Source: a virus. Taken from it: 64,000 nt of DNA. Location: positions 1 through 64,000 of IMG/VR virus record IMGVR_UViG_3300022188_000007. One strand, 5' to 3'. Of the stretch, positions 24,028-31,398 are shown one piece after another; within the stretch, counting starts at the first letter, position 1; each line of letters opens with the position of its first letter. A program made the translations under genes and the position numbers. Below the pieces are notes generated by a model that was given only the letters and a program-made list of their open reading frames with translations, searched no databases and was not told the origin of the DNA.

Positions 24028-24279
24028 ATGGAAAAAGAAAAAAGAAAATATAAACGAGTCAAATTTAAAAATTATGTAAATTTAATAAATAAAGATGAAA
24101 AATTTAAAGTAAAATCGATAGATGTATCCCAAAAAGGTATGTTTATAAGTACACATGTTTTTAATGTAGGAGATAAATTAATCGCTATATTTTCAGTACT
24201 TCTCAATATACCATTTAGAAGAGATGGTATAGTTGTCAGAAAGAATACGGAGGGAATAGGTATTCAATTTTTAAAATAG
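24028..24279 (+). CDS. PilZ-domain protein
   Basis: An 83-residue single-domain protein. R6-K-Y-K-R10 supplies the RxxxR motif and D32-V-S-Q-K-G37 the (D/N)xSxxG motif that bind cyclic di-GMP; GIGIQFL closes the barrel. Both motifs are intact, so binding is expected. It would be a cytoplasmic c-di-GMP receptor, able to buffer or report the host signal that controls motility and exopolysaccharide. Start has TAAGGA. It lies between the PAS/DHp gene and the metacaspase. Confidence 0.8.
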   Translation: MEKEKRKYKRVKFKNYVNLINKDEKFKVKSIDVSQKGMFISTHVFNVGDKLIAIFSVLLNIPFRRDGIVVRKNTEGIGIQFLK

Positions 24280-24309
24280 AATTTAAATACATAGAGAGGA
24301 GGAATTATT

Positions 24310-25173
24310 ATGAAGAAAGCATTTCTTGTAGGAATTAATAAGTACTCTAATTCGGCCCTTAGAGGGTGTGTTAATGATGTAATTACAATATTCCAAATAT
24401 TGACATCTAAATTCGGTTTTAAGGCAGAAGAAATTAAAGTAGTATCTGACTATGAGGCTACTAAAGAAAACATCGTAAACGGGCTAAAATGGCTTACTAC
24501 AGGTGTACAATCAGGTGATACTATTGTATTCCATTATTCAGGTCATGGGTCTCAGGTTATGGTAGATGATTTAACTTCCACAAACGAGGCAGATGGTAGA
24601 GATGAAATTCTATGCCCAGTAAATTTAAACTGGAGCGACCCTTTAAGAGATCATGAAGTGGGTGCCTATTTTAAAAGAGTTCCAAAGGATTGTACCACTC
24701 TAGTTATTCTAGATTGTTGTCATTCTGGTACTGGTTTAAGGAATGGCTTTGCCGCTGGTGACAAGTATACCGAAAAGGATTTTATTAATAGATTTATATC
24801 ACCCCCATTATCTAATATATTAACTAACTCTTCAGTTATTATAACAGAAGATTTTTCATTTGATTTTCCAGACCCACAAGTAAATAGGCGAGCTAAAAAG
24901 AATAACTTTTTGATAAATACTATAGATCAAGGAGATGCTATCTTACTAGCGGGTTGTGAAGAGAATCAAACAAGCGCTGACGCTTGGATTAATCACCAAT
25001 ATAGAGGAGCAATGACCTATTCTCTAGCACAGACTTTAAATAAATATAATTATGATATATCGTATAGCAAGTTGATGACAGAGATGAATAAATTCATGGA
25101 CAGTTTTAGGTATACCCAGAATCCACAATTAGAATGTAATAAAAGTTTTTTCAATAAAAAATTCTTAAAATGA
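24310..25173 (+). CDS. Metacaspase (caspase-fold peptidase, C14)
   Basis: A 287-residue type I metacaspase-like protease. FHYSGHGSQ (residues 74-82) places catalytic His79, and LDCCHSGTG (134-142) places catalytic Cys137, with D135 before it. The p10-like part has GCEENQTSADAW and, near the end, TQNPQLECN. The whole catalytic domain is present and nothing else is fused to it: no propeptide, signal or effector domain. Metacaspases cut after Arg or Lys and need calcium; in bacteria they are linked to stress and programmed death. RBS GAGAGGAGG is very strong. It ends just before a sigma70 promoter that starts a new unit. Confidence 0.9.
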   Translation: MKKAFLVGINKYSNSALRGCVNDVITIFQILTSKFGFKAEEIKVVSDYEATKENIVNGLKWLTTGVQSGDTIVFHYSGHGSQVMVDDLTSTNEADGRDEILCPVNLNWSDPLRDHEVGAYFKRVPKDCTTLVILDCCHSGTGLRNGFAAGDKYTEKDFINRFISPPLSNILTNSSVIITEDFSFDFPDPQVNRRAKKNNFLINTIDQGDAILLAGCEENQTSADAWINHQYRGAMTYSLAQTLNKYNYDISYSKLMTEMNKFMDSFRYTQNPQLECNKSFFNKKFLK

Positions 25174-25193
25174 TCGACTAATAAAGAATTTAC

Positions 25194-25221
25194 TTGACAA
25201 TAGAATTTTAATAGCTATACT
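25194..25221 (+). promoter_or_regulatory. Sigma70-type promoter
   Basis: TTGACA (25194-25199), 16-base spacer, TATACT (25216-25221). The expected start of transcription is about 25228, where an ATG stands. Confidence 0.8.
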
Positions 25222-25227
25222 ATAGAT

Positions 25228-25320
25228 ATGAAACTAATAGAACATGAAAAAAAAAATAAGTATGAAGATGTCTGTGGGCCCTTGCCTAGTACTTTTATTG
25301 GTACGGGCCTACCCACATAA
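25228..25320 (+). CDS. Possible leaderless 30-residue peptide
   Basis: An ATG coincides with the predicted transcription start, giving a 30-residue frame beginning MKLIEHEKKNKYEDV. Its second half overlaps a strong hairpin (TGTGGG at 25273-25278 with CCCACA at 25312-25317, and an inner GCCC/GGGC pair). It is either a leaderless peptide or simply a structured RNA leader of the next gene. No ribosome site is present. Confidence 0.3.
   Translation: MKLIEHEKKNKYEDVCGPLPSTFIGTGLPT
25273..25317 (+). promoter_or_regulatory. Leader hairpin before membrane protein
   Basis: Nested stem: TGTGGG/CCCACA, GCCC/GGGC and GTAC/GTAC. No T-run follows; AAAAGGAG of the next gene begins 3 bases after the stem, so the structure may control its translation. 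Confidence 0.5.
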
Positions 25321-25335
25321 AAGGAGAACTAAATT

Positions 25336-25572
25336 TTGAAAAAATTAATAACTTGGGTAGAGCAAGAACCCTCAAGAGCTAGAAGAATTATGCTGTTTAG
25401 TACTATATTCACTTATCTGTTCGTTACGATGGCTACTATGGGGTTAATTGCTTTTGGTAGAAATATGGCAAGTTTTTCACACTACTATTATTCTTTTAGT
25501 ACAGTAGCTGCAGTGTGTATAGGGTTCTACACTGGAACTAAACCTAAAATACCTGCCCCACCTAAAAACTAG
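25336..25572 (+). CDS. Two-helix membrane protein, TTG start
   Basis: A 78-residue protein with two hydrophobic segments (about residues 18-40 and 48-66) and a proline-rich C-terminal tail (PKIPAPPKN). The TTG start is set by AAAAGGAGAACTAAATT. It has its own promoter and a structured leader, and it is separate from the metacaspase transcript. A holin or other membrane effector is possible by shape only. Confidence 0.55.
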   Translation: MKKLITWVEQEPSRARRIMLFSTIFTYLFVTMATMGLIAFGRNMASFSHYYYSFSTVAAVCIGFYTGTKPKIPAPPKN

Positions 25573-25573
25573 A

Positions 25574-25597
25574 TTTATCTAACCTATTTATAATTAG
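25574..25597 (+). promoter_or_regulatory. AACC...TAG element, copy 6
   Basis: TTTATCTAACC, then 10 bases, then TAGG. ACCTA and TAGGT flank the AT core. It lies 41 bases before the LamG gene. Confidence 0.5.
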
Positions 25598-25637
25598 GTA
25601 TTAGAAAGTATTATTTTTTTATTTAAAGGAGCAGTTA

Positions 25638-26408
25638 ATGGCAAGACTATCTAGAGTTTTTAGTAGAAAAGGACGTAAGAGTAATAGCAATGAGAAGTCG
25701 GCTTTAATGCAGAGAATGGCTTCTAGAACAATTAATAATAACCCCAGCGACGAGCACTTATTGGGGGATCTATTTATTACTGTAGAAAATGAAGAGATAG
25801 TAGATCTTACTAATAAACACACCCCTATCCCTAACAGGCTTAAAGTCGGTACTGAAATCAAACATATGGAAAGCTCTGGTAGTTTAAATTTTGATGGTAG
25901 AGATACTAATTTAAATATTAGAGACAACGGAGATTTTAATTTCGGTATTGATGACTTTTCAATAGATTGGTGGGAATACCAACTTCCTGATCCTGGAGGA
26001 TGGGAATTAGAAATCTCGCCCATTCAATATTCCATGTATAAAAACTCAGTAGATAAAAAACAACCATTCCAAATACTTAATCGGCCAGACAAAGTTATAT
26101 CTATTTCTAGTAATGGGGATAATTGGGGTATAGCTGATGACAAGCATATAGGTACGGTTGAAGTTAATAAATGGATTCATTGGGCAATAACTAGGTCTAA
26201 TAATAATTTCTATACGTTCAAAAATGGGATTATAAAGAATATATGGGAATCTGAAGAACCTATTAATGACTCTGATGGCTATTTAACTTTCGGTAGTAGT
26301 CCTAAAGGTAACAACTTTTATGGTTATATGGACAAGATACGTGTAATAAAAGGTACTACATTATGGACTGATGAATTTAAACCAACTAAAGAAGATTTAT
26401 TTTATTAA
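25638..26408 (+). CDS. LamG-like protein
   Basis: A 256-residue protein. Residues 1-40 are basic and serine-rich (MARLSRVFSRKGRKSNSNE). From about 42 a LamG/concanavalin-like fold follows (GSLNFDGRDTNLNI, FSIDWWEY, HIGTVEVNKWIHWAITRS, GYMDKIRVIKGTTLWTDEF), closely like the LamG part of the protein at 641. It lacks the RPT module and the discoidin domain. It probably belongs to the same surface-binding set. RBS AAAGGAG. Confidence 0.7.
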   Translation: MARLSRVFSRKGRKSNSNEKSALMQRMASRTINNNPSDEHLLGDLFITVENEEIVDLTNKHTPIPNRLKVGTEIKHMESSGSLNFDGRDTNLNIRDNGDFNFGIDDFSIDWWEYQLPDPGGWELEISPIQYSMYKNSVDKKQPFQILNRPDKVISISSNGDNWGIADDKHIGTVEVNKWIHWAITRSNNNFYTFKNGIIKNIWESEEPINDSDGYLTFGSSPKGNNFYGYMDKIRVIKGTTLWTDEFKPTKEDLFY

Positions 26409-26413
26409 AAAAC

Positions 26414-26441
26414 TTGACATACATAAAAACATGGTTATAAT
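26414..26441 (+). promoter_or_regulatory. Sigma70-type promoter
   Basis: TTGACA (26414-26419), 16-base spacer, TATAAT (26436-26441), both consensus. It lies between the LamG gene and 26476 and starts the next operon. Confidence 0.85.
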
Positions 26442-26475
26442 TTAGATATAAGTAAATAACAAAAGGAGTAACTAG

Positions 26476-26811
26476 ATGACTAAAAAAATGATGGATTTTG
26501 TAACAACTAATGAAGTACTTGACAATCTTAGCACAACTTTAAAGAATATGTTTTCAGAAGATCCTACCTTTGGGCATGGAGAAGCATTTAATAAATTAAC
26601 TGAAAGAACTTACGACGTAATGTGTCATATGGACGCATCATGTGAAGACCTGGAGAAAGACCCAGGGATACTACAAACTGCTGAAAGATTTGGTATTACC
26701 TCAGAGTCAGTAATAGAGGATATATCTAAAATAATGATGTATTCTACTATAGCAAAGCAAGCTTTAACGATAGAAATTTTAACTGGGCTATTAGAGGAAG
26801 AAGATGAGTGA
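26476..26811 (+). CDS. Unknown helical protein
   Basis: A 111-residue acidic, helical protein beginning MTKKMMDFVTTNEVLDNL. No catalytic motif seen. RBS AAAAGGAG. First gene behind a consensus promoter. It overlaps the next gene by eight bases. Confidence 0.6.
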   Translation: MTKKMMDFVTTNEVLDNLSTTLKNMFSEDPTFGHGEAFNKLTERTYDVMCHMDASCEDLEKDPGILQTAERFGITSESVIEDISKIMMYSTIAKQALTIEILTGLLEEEDE

Positions 26812-27217
26812 TCCTATTTGTTATGAGTGCCTAAAACCTATGGTTAAGAAACATGGAGTAATTTCTATGAATAGAAAAGACTTTGGAAATTATGAAGTCG
26901 CTGGAGTATTACATTTTTCTTGTGAACATTGTAATAGTAAGATAATACCTCCTCTAGAATCAATTAGAATAATACGAGATGGCTTAAGGCTACATACATT
27001 AAAAGTATTAAACCAGGATGGTTCAGACTCGGTGCTAAACTTAAGTAGAAAATTACATTGTGAGCTAGCTGAGCTAGATTTAATATTAATACAATTAAAA
27101 AAAGAAAAACTTATTATAGTAAGCGATGAAGGTAGATTCCCTACAATAACTTTAAAACTTACCAATTCTGATAAAAAAACTGGTTTTTTAAATAGATTAA
27201 TAACTAAATTTTTCTAG
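26804..27217 (+). CDS. Zinc-ribbon protein with helical tail
   Basis: A 137-residue protein: CYEC (residues 5-8) and CEHC (44-47) form a zinc site. The later part resembles a winged-helix (VLNQDGSDSVLNLSRKLHC then IQLKKEKLIIVSDEGRFPTITL). It may be a small DNA-binding regulator. The start lies in the preceding gene. Confidence 0.55.
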   Translation: MSDPICYECLKPMVKKHGVISMNRKDFGNYEVAGVLHFSCEHCNSKIIPPLESIRIIRDGLRLHTLKVLNQDGSDSVLNLSRKLHCELAELDLILIQLKKEKLIIVSDEGRFPTITLKLTNSDKKTGFLNRLITKFF

Positions 27218-27228
27218 GAGATAATTTA

Positions 27229-27408
27229 ATGATATATAAAGACTTCTGTATCCAACCTGAAACTAAAATTGATGAGGAATTCATAGAGCAGGAGATGGAT
27301 TTTTTAATAGAGGTATCGATCAAGAACCAAGAGCTCTATAAGGACACTGCTAGTTATGCAGCAGTAGTTAAACAACGATATTCAACATGGTTTTGCAAAA
27401 ATAAATAA
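27229..27408 (+). CDS. Unknown small acidic protein
   Basis: A 59-residue protein beginning MIYKDFCIQPETKIDEEFIEQEM. Mostly helical. RBS TAGGAG. It ends two bases before the homing endonuclease. Confidence 0.5.
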   Translation: MIYKDFCIQPETKIDEEFIEQEMDFLIEVSIKNQELYKDTASYAAVVKQRYSTWFCKNK

Positions 27409-27409
27409 A

Positions 27410-28159
27410 ATGGATGTTATGGTTATATATAAGATAATTAATTTAATAAATAGTAAAATTTATGTAGGAAAAGATAAACATAATAAGCCTAAATATTTAG
27501 GATCAGGTAAATTATTAAAACTAGCTATTACTAAATATGGAAAGCAGAGCTTTAAAAAAGAAATATTACAAGAGTGCGGTAATGAAGCAGAATTAAATAC
27601 TGCTGAAATATATTGGATTAAAAAATTAAAATCAAGGAAAAGAGGTATAGGCTATAATATAGCTGAAGGTGGTAGTGGTGGAAAGACTATGGAAAGTCCT
27701 TGGAATAAAGGATTAAAACTTGGACCACTATCAGAGGAACAAAAGGAAAAGCAATCCAAGGCTACAAAACATGGGTATGAAACTGGAGGGTTAATTAATG
27801 GTATGGTTGGTAAAACTCCCTGGAATAAGGGAATAGAAATGACTGTAGAGGCTAAAGAAAAATCATCTAAGACACATAAAAGTAAAAAACTTTCGAAAGA
27901 AACAAAAGAAAAAATATCTAAAGCTAACAAGGGCAGAAAACCTTATGAAATGACAGACATTATCCGCGAACGCATACAGCGATCCAGCTTGGGAAAGAAG
28001 GCCTCTAAACAAACACGTGAGAATATGAGTAATGCACGCAATGGTGACAAATCATGCGCGGGGCCTATTGTTACATGCCCGCATTGCGGTAAAGTTGGCG
28101 CAAATAATGGAATGAGACGTTGGCACTTTAACAAATGTAGGGAGAAAACTTATGGATGA
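27410..28159 (+). CDS. GIY-YIG homing endonuclease with NUMOD3 repeats
   Basis: A 249-residue protein. Residues 5-90 are a GIY-YIG nuclease domain (VIYKIINLINSKIYVGKD; IYWIKKLKS). Several NUMOD3-type DNA-binding modules follow (SPWNKGLKLGPLSEEQKEK, PWNKGIEMTVEAKEK, LSKETKEKISKANKGRKP). The end has CPHCGKVG...HFNKC, a zinc-finger. Base composition shifts: the DNA after about 27955 is clearly richer in GC than the AT-rich first part. This suggests a hybrid of two parent genes. It is a free-standing mobile element inserted between small genes. Confidence 0.85.
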   Translation: MDVMVIYKIINLINSKIYVGKDKHNKPKYLGSGKLLKLAITKYGKQSFKKEILQECGNEAELNTAEIYWIKKLKSRKRGIGYNIAEGGSGGKTMESPWNKGLKLGPLSEEQKEKQSKATKHGYETGGLINGMVGKTPWNKGIEMTVEAKEKSSKTHKSKKLSKETKEKISKANKGRKPYEMTDIIRERIQRSSLGKKASKQTRENMSNARNGDKSCAGPIVTCPHCGKVGANNGMRRWHFNKCREKTYG

Positions 28160-28580
28160 AGTAAAACAAATTATAGTGATAAGAAAAGATTTAAAAATGC
28201 GTAAGGGAAAATCAGTAGCCTCTGGGGCTCATGCGGCTATGAAAGTTTTATTGGACAAACTGTCTATTACTCCTGTATCTTTGACTGGGGCTCACACAGG
28301 AGTTCCTAGATTTGTAGAGTTATCAGCAGTCATGTCACAGAGTTCTAGTCTGTATAAATGGCTTATAGGTGATTTCACAAAAATAGTTATAAGTGTAGAC
28401 TCATTAGAAGAATTAGAGAAATTAGAAGAAGAAGCTAATAAAGTTAACATACACACAGCTAAAATAACTGACGCAGGTAGGACAGAATTTAATCAAGTTC
28501 CTACTGTTACATCACTAGCTATAGGGCCTGAACTGGCCAGTAAGCTAGACCCCATTACAGGACATTTAAAATTATTATAG
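28152..28580 (+). CDS. Peptidyl-tRNA hydrolase II
   Basis: A 142-residue Pth2-family protein. KQIIVIRKDLKMRKGKSVASGAHAAMK (residues 5 to 31) matches the conserved first part (RxDLxMxxGKxAaQxxHA), then KIVISVDS, and DAGRTEFNQVPTVTSLAIGP the conserved end. The enzyme removes peptides from stalled peptidyl-tRNA. Phages carrying it may support translation late in infection. It starts within the end of the endonuclease gene. No N-terminal extension. Confidence 0.85.
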   Translation: MDEVKQIIVIRKDLKMRKGKSVASGAHAAMKVLLDKLSITPVSLTGAHTGVPRFVELSAVMSQSSSLYKWLIGDFTKIVISVDSLEELEKLEEEANKVNIHTAKITDAGRTEFNQVPTVTSLAIGPELASKLDPITGHLKLL

Positions 28581-28589
28581 GGAGTATTT

Positions 28590-28847
28590 ATGCCTTACAT
28601 AGATAAAAAAAGAAGAGATGTTATATCAACACCCGAAACAGCAGGAGAACTCAACTTTATGATAACAGAGTTGATGATAGCATATATAAGAAATAATGGT
28701 GTAAGCTACCAAGTATTTAATGATATTATTGGTGCTTGTGAGGGGGCCAAATTAGAATTCTACAGACGGGTAGTAGTGAAGTATGAACAGACAAAAATTG
28801 AAACTAATGGGGACGTATATGACAAAGATTTACTGTCAGCACTGTGA
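28590..28847 (+). CDS. Conserved phage protein
   Basis: An 85-residue protein. GELNFMITELMIAYI and IIGACEGAKLEFYRRVV...YE match a small phage family I recall (pattern GELNYxIT...LECAKLEFYRRV), of unknown function. RBS GGGAG. Confidence 0.65.
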   Translation: MPYIDKKRRDVISTPETAGELNFMITELMIAYIRNNGVSYQVFNDIIGACEGAKLEFYRRVVVKYEQTKIETNGDVYDKDLLSAL

Positions 28848-28926
28848 TAAAGAGTTTATCCCAATAAGAAATGACCCCCGAATTAAATATTGCTCTAAAA
28901 AAGGAGTTATATTTAGATATAATTAA
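28819..28926 (+). CDS. Tiny Cys/His peptide
   Basis: A 35-residue peptide beginning MTKIYCQHCDKEFIP with CQHC and a later CSK. It lies inside the last codons of the preceding gene in another frame. Support is only the zinc-like motif, so it is uncertain. Confidence 0.35.
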   Translation: MTKIYCQHCDKEFIPIRNDPRIKYCSKKGVIFRYN

Positions 28927-28938
28927 TAAAATAAAAAA

Positions 28939-29130
28939 ATGGTGACGTATATGAGGAATGATTTCTTAACGGAAACAGAGGCTATGGAAGAACGATTGTC
29001 AGTGCTAAAGAGTTTAGTAAAACCAGAAGATAGAATGGAAGCGAGGAAGGTAAAAGGCGAAATTAAATATATAGAGGCCATGCTGATGGCAGCGGAATTC
29101 TCTACATTTAATGAGTACCCTTTACTATAA
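28939..29130 (+). CDS. Small helical protein
   Basis: A 63-residue helical protein. The start may be 28939 or 28951 (MRNDFLTETEAM); neither has a good ribosome site. No motif recognised. Confidence 0.5.
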   Translation: MVTYMRNDFLTETEAMEERLSVLKSLVKPEDRMEARKVKGEIKYIEAMLMAAEFSTFNEYPLL

Positions 29131-29157
29131 TATAAACAAGGAAAAGGAAAAAGAATT

Positions 29158-29643
29158 ATGAGAGATAAAATTTACATGATTGGACAGATTAGTGTTAACC
29201 ACAAAGAAACTTATGATTGGCGACAAAGAGTAAAAATTCGTTTTCAGGATGATAGACAATTTTACTTTATTGACCCTTGCAACAATGAGTTTAATAAGTC
29301 TGTGCAGTCTGAATATGGCGACGGATCTGATCCAGATAGAACTAAAGTATATACTACGGAAGGTATTAATCTTCTAGTACCTAAAGATAAAATGTATGTT
29401 ATGAAGTCTACTGGAGCAATAGCTAACATGAACCACTATGATACAGATAAGCCAATGATTGGTACAATGTTTGAACTAGCTTGGTATCATGATAATAATC
29501 ATAAGGCTGTAATAGGAATATTTAATGGTGACTGGACTAAAGATAAGCACTGTAATCACCCATTTGTAAAAAGTGTTGTTAACTGTTGGGTACAAAATGA
29601 AGAGGAAGCAGGTGATGTTCTCTTAAAATATTTTAGTATATAA
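29158..29643 (+). CDS. Nucleoside 2-deoxyribosyltransferase-like protein
   Basis: A 161-residue protein. KIYMIGQISVNHKETYDWR at the start, DPCNNEFN, LLVPKDKMYVMKSTGAIANMN, and GTMFELAW (Glu about residue 105) match a nucleoside 2-deoxyribosyltransferase-like fold, where the FELAW Glu is the candidate nucleophile. These enzymes exchange bases on deoxynucleosides, a salvage function common in phages. The alignment is from memory, so treat it as probable. RBS AAGGAAAAGG. Confidence 0.6.
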   Translation: MRDKIYMIGQISVNHKETYDWRQRVKIRFQDDRQFYFIDPCNNEFNKSVQSEYGDGSDPDRTKVYTTEGINLLVPKDKMYVMKSTGAIANMNHYDTDKPMIGTMFELAWYHDNNHKAVIGIFNGDWTKDKHCNHPFVKSVVNCWVQNEEEAGDVLLKYFSI

Positions 29644-29653
29644 GGATAAACAT

Positions 29654-29836
29654 ATGGATAATATTATTGAAGTCGGTAGTAAACATTCGGAGGGCGCTAA
29701 AATTAATTTAACTATTGATCTAGCTCCAGCTGATTGTTACGTTATGTGTAAACAACTATTTGAGAAACTAAATAAAGATGAAAAAATTGAGATAATTAAG
29801 GCCTATTACGATGCTCAAAAAAAGCTAGAACAGTAA
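29654..29836 (+). CDS. Small helical protein
   Basis: A 60-residue protein beginning MDNIIEVGSKHSEGAKINLT; likely one strand pair and two helices. No motif. RBS TAAGGA. The operon terminates right after it. Confidence 0.5.
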   Translation: MDNIIEVGSKHSEGAKINLTIDLAPADCYVMCKQLFEKLNKDEKIEIIKAYYDAQKKLEQ

Positions 29837-29847
29837 TAAACAAAGGG

Positions 29848-29871
29848 TTTAACTAACCTTCTTATTAATAG
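29848..29871 (+). promoter_or_regulatory. AACC...TAG element, copy 7
   Basis: TTTAACTAACC, then 10 bases, then TAG. In this copy the left half also serves as the left arm of the terminator stem. It lies 171 bases before PhoH. Confidence 0.4.
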
Positions 29872-29890
29872 AGGAGGTTAGTTAATTTTT
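29849..29890 (+). terminator. Rho-independent terminator
   Basis: TTAACTAACCT and AGGTTAGTTAA form a perfect 11-bp stem with a 15-base loop, followed by TTTTT. Confidence 0.85.
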
Positions 29891-29910
29891 CTAATCTGCT
29901 AATAAAAGGA

Positions 29911-29942
29911 GGATTATCTATATGAAAATCATTAACTTTTAA
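29911..29942 (+). other. Strong ribosome site with six-codon frame
   Basis: AAAAGGAGGATTATCTAT leads to ATG 29922, which encodes only MKIINF before TAA. It sits 100 bases before the PhoH start. A strong site that opens a six-residue peptide suggests a leader peptide or a broken gene. Confidence 0.4.
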
Positions 29943-30041
29943 ATCCCACGTAATATATTTTAAATAATTAAAAAAAGGGGGGATGATTAGCCATAATCTG
30001 AATTTCAAAAAAAAATCAAAATTAGTAAGGGAGAATATTAA

Positions 30042-31394
30042 ATGGCTGAACTTTTAAAGTGGGATGGTGAATTAGAGGATAAAGTTGTAATAGACACTAA
30101 TTTACTATTAGATGATTCAAAGATTTTATTTAAATTAACAAAAAAATATAAACAAATAGTAATACCTATAACAGTACTACAAGAATTAGACAAGCATAAA
30201 TTTAAACGAGGAACAGCTTATAGTGCTAGACAAGCTATAAGGGCTCTAATCGAATTCAAAGAGGACTATAAAGATAGAATAATATTCGATATTTCAGGCA
30301 TTGATTTAGAAAAATTAGATACTAATGATTTAAAAATAATTAAATGTGCCAAAGATGGTGACGCTACGTTAGCTACTAAAGATATGGCAATGGATATTAT
30401 CGCTGAAGCACTCGAGGTAAAGACAAAACTATATGATGTAGTATTAAATAATATATTCAATCCATACATATACATAGAACAGTACAAGTTATTTGAAATT
30501 AACACTGAAGGTGTTTTTGGATACGGAAGACATTTTATGGGCAAGGAATATGATGAGGTATACAACCTGTTTAATAAAGCTAGTGATCGGCCTCTAATTA
30601 GAGACTCTTGGTTCTTTGTAATTATTAATACACCTACTAGTAACCCTACTGTCTATGCCCATAATCCTACTAGAAAACTTTTTATTAAAATAGACGACAA
30701 TCCTGAATACAGAAGTATTAAGGGTAAGAAGGGTGAACATATTAAAGCTAGAGATATTTATCAAACATGTGCAATATACGCTCTGAAAGAAGCACAGCAT
30801 GTGTTGATAACGGGTAAATGGGGGTCAGGTAAAACCCTACTCTCCACCGCCCAAGCTCTGACTAATGACGATAAAAAAGTATTTATAACTAGAGCCCCTA
30901 TAGGTCTCAACTCTAAGTATGACATAGGTTTCGTTCCAGGTGACAGGGTTGAAAAGATGCAGGACTGGTTGGGAGGATTTATGAGCGCACTATACTTTTT
31001 ATATGGTAACACTAAAGGGCAAGTTGGGGAAGGTAATAAAGGGTATGATTATGTAAAAGAGATTCTTTTCAGAGAAAAATTTGAAGCTATTCCTATAAAC
31101 TCTATCCAAGGGCTTTCTTTACTGGATAATGACACTTTAATAGTTGATGAGGTTCAACTTATTACTGTAGACTATATTAGTATGATTTTAAGCCGTCCAT
31201 CGGAAACTGGTAGATTGATACTACTAGGAGATTTAGGTCAAACCTATGACGTGGTAAAGCCGTCAGAATCAGGATTATTAAAACTGTTAAGAGTGCTTCC
31301 TCATAGATCAATAGCTTATGTGGATTTACAAAATTCATATAGAAGTGATATTCTGGAGGTTGCTGAATTATTACAAGATAAAACTATAGGATAA
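30042..31394 (+). CDS. phoH: PIN-PhoH protein
   Basis: A 450-residue protein. Residues 14-130 are a PIN domain (VVIDTN with Asp18, then LATKD). Residues 250-450 are a PhoH ATPase: Walker A ITGKWGSGKT (256-265), Walker B TLIVDE (365-370), and LILLGDLGQ and Y-VDLQNSYRS later. It is a PhoH2-type fusion of an RNase-type PIN fold and an RNA helicase-like ATPase. Phages often carry PhoH. The start has AAGGGAG. The gene string onward to 33.7 kb is probably one operon. Confidence 0.85.
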   Translation: MAELLKWDGELEDKVVIDTNLLLDDSKILFKLTKKYKQIVIPITVLQELDKHKFKRGTAYSARQAIRALIEFKEDYKDRIIFDISGIDLEKLDTNDLKIIKCAKDGDATLATKDMAMDIIAEALEVKTKLYDVVLNNIFNPYIYIEQYKLFEINTEGVFGYGRHFMGKEYDEVYNLFNKASDRPLIRDSWFFVIINTPTSNPTVYAHNPTRKLFIKIDDNPEYRSIKGKKGEHIKARDIYQTCAIYALKEAQHVLITGKWGSGKTLLSTAQALTNDDKKVFITRAPIGLNSKYDIGFVPGDRVEKMQDWLGGFMSALYFLYGNTKGQVGEGNKGYDYVKEILFREKFEAIPINSIQGLSLLDNDTLIVDEVQLITVDYISMILSRPSETGRLILLGDLGQTYDVVKPSESGLLKLLRVLPHRSIAYVDLQNSYRSDILEVAELLQDKTIG

Positions 31395-31398
31395 GATT

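Noticed and set aside
29982-30060. A short frame starting after GGGGGG
   Set aside because: The G run abuts the ATG with no spacing, and it overlaps the PhoH start.
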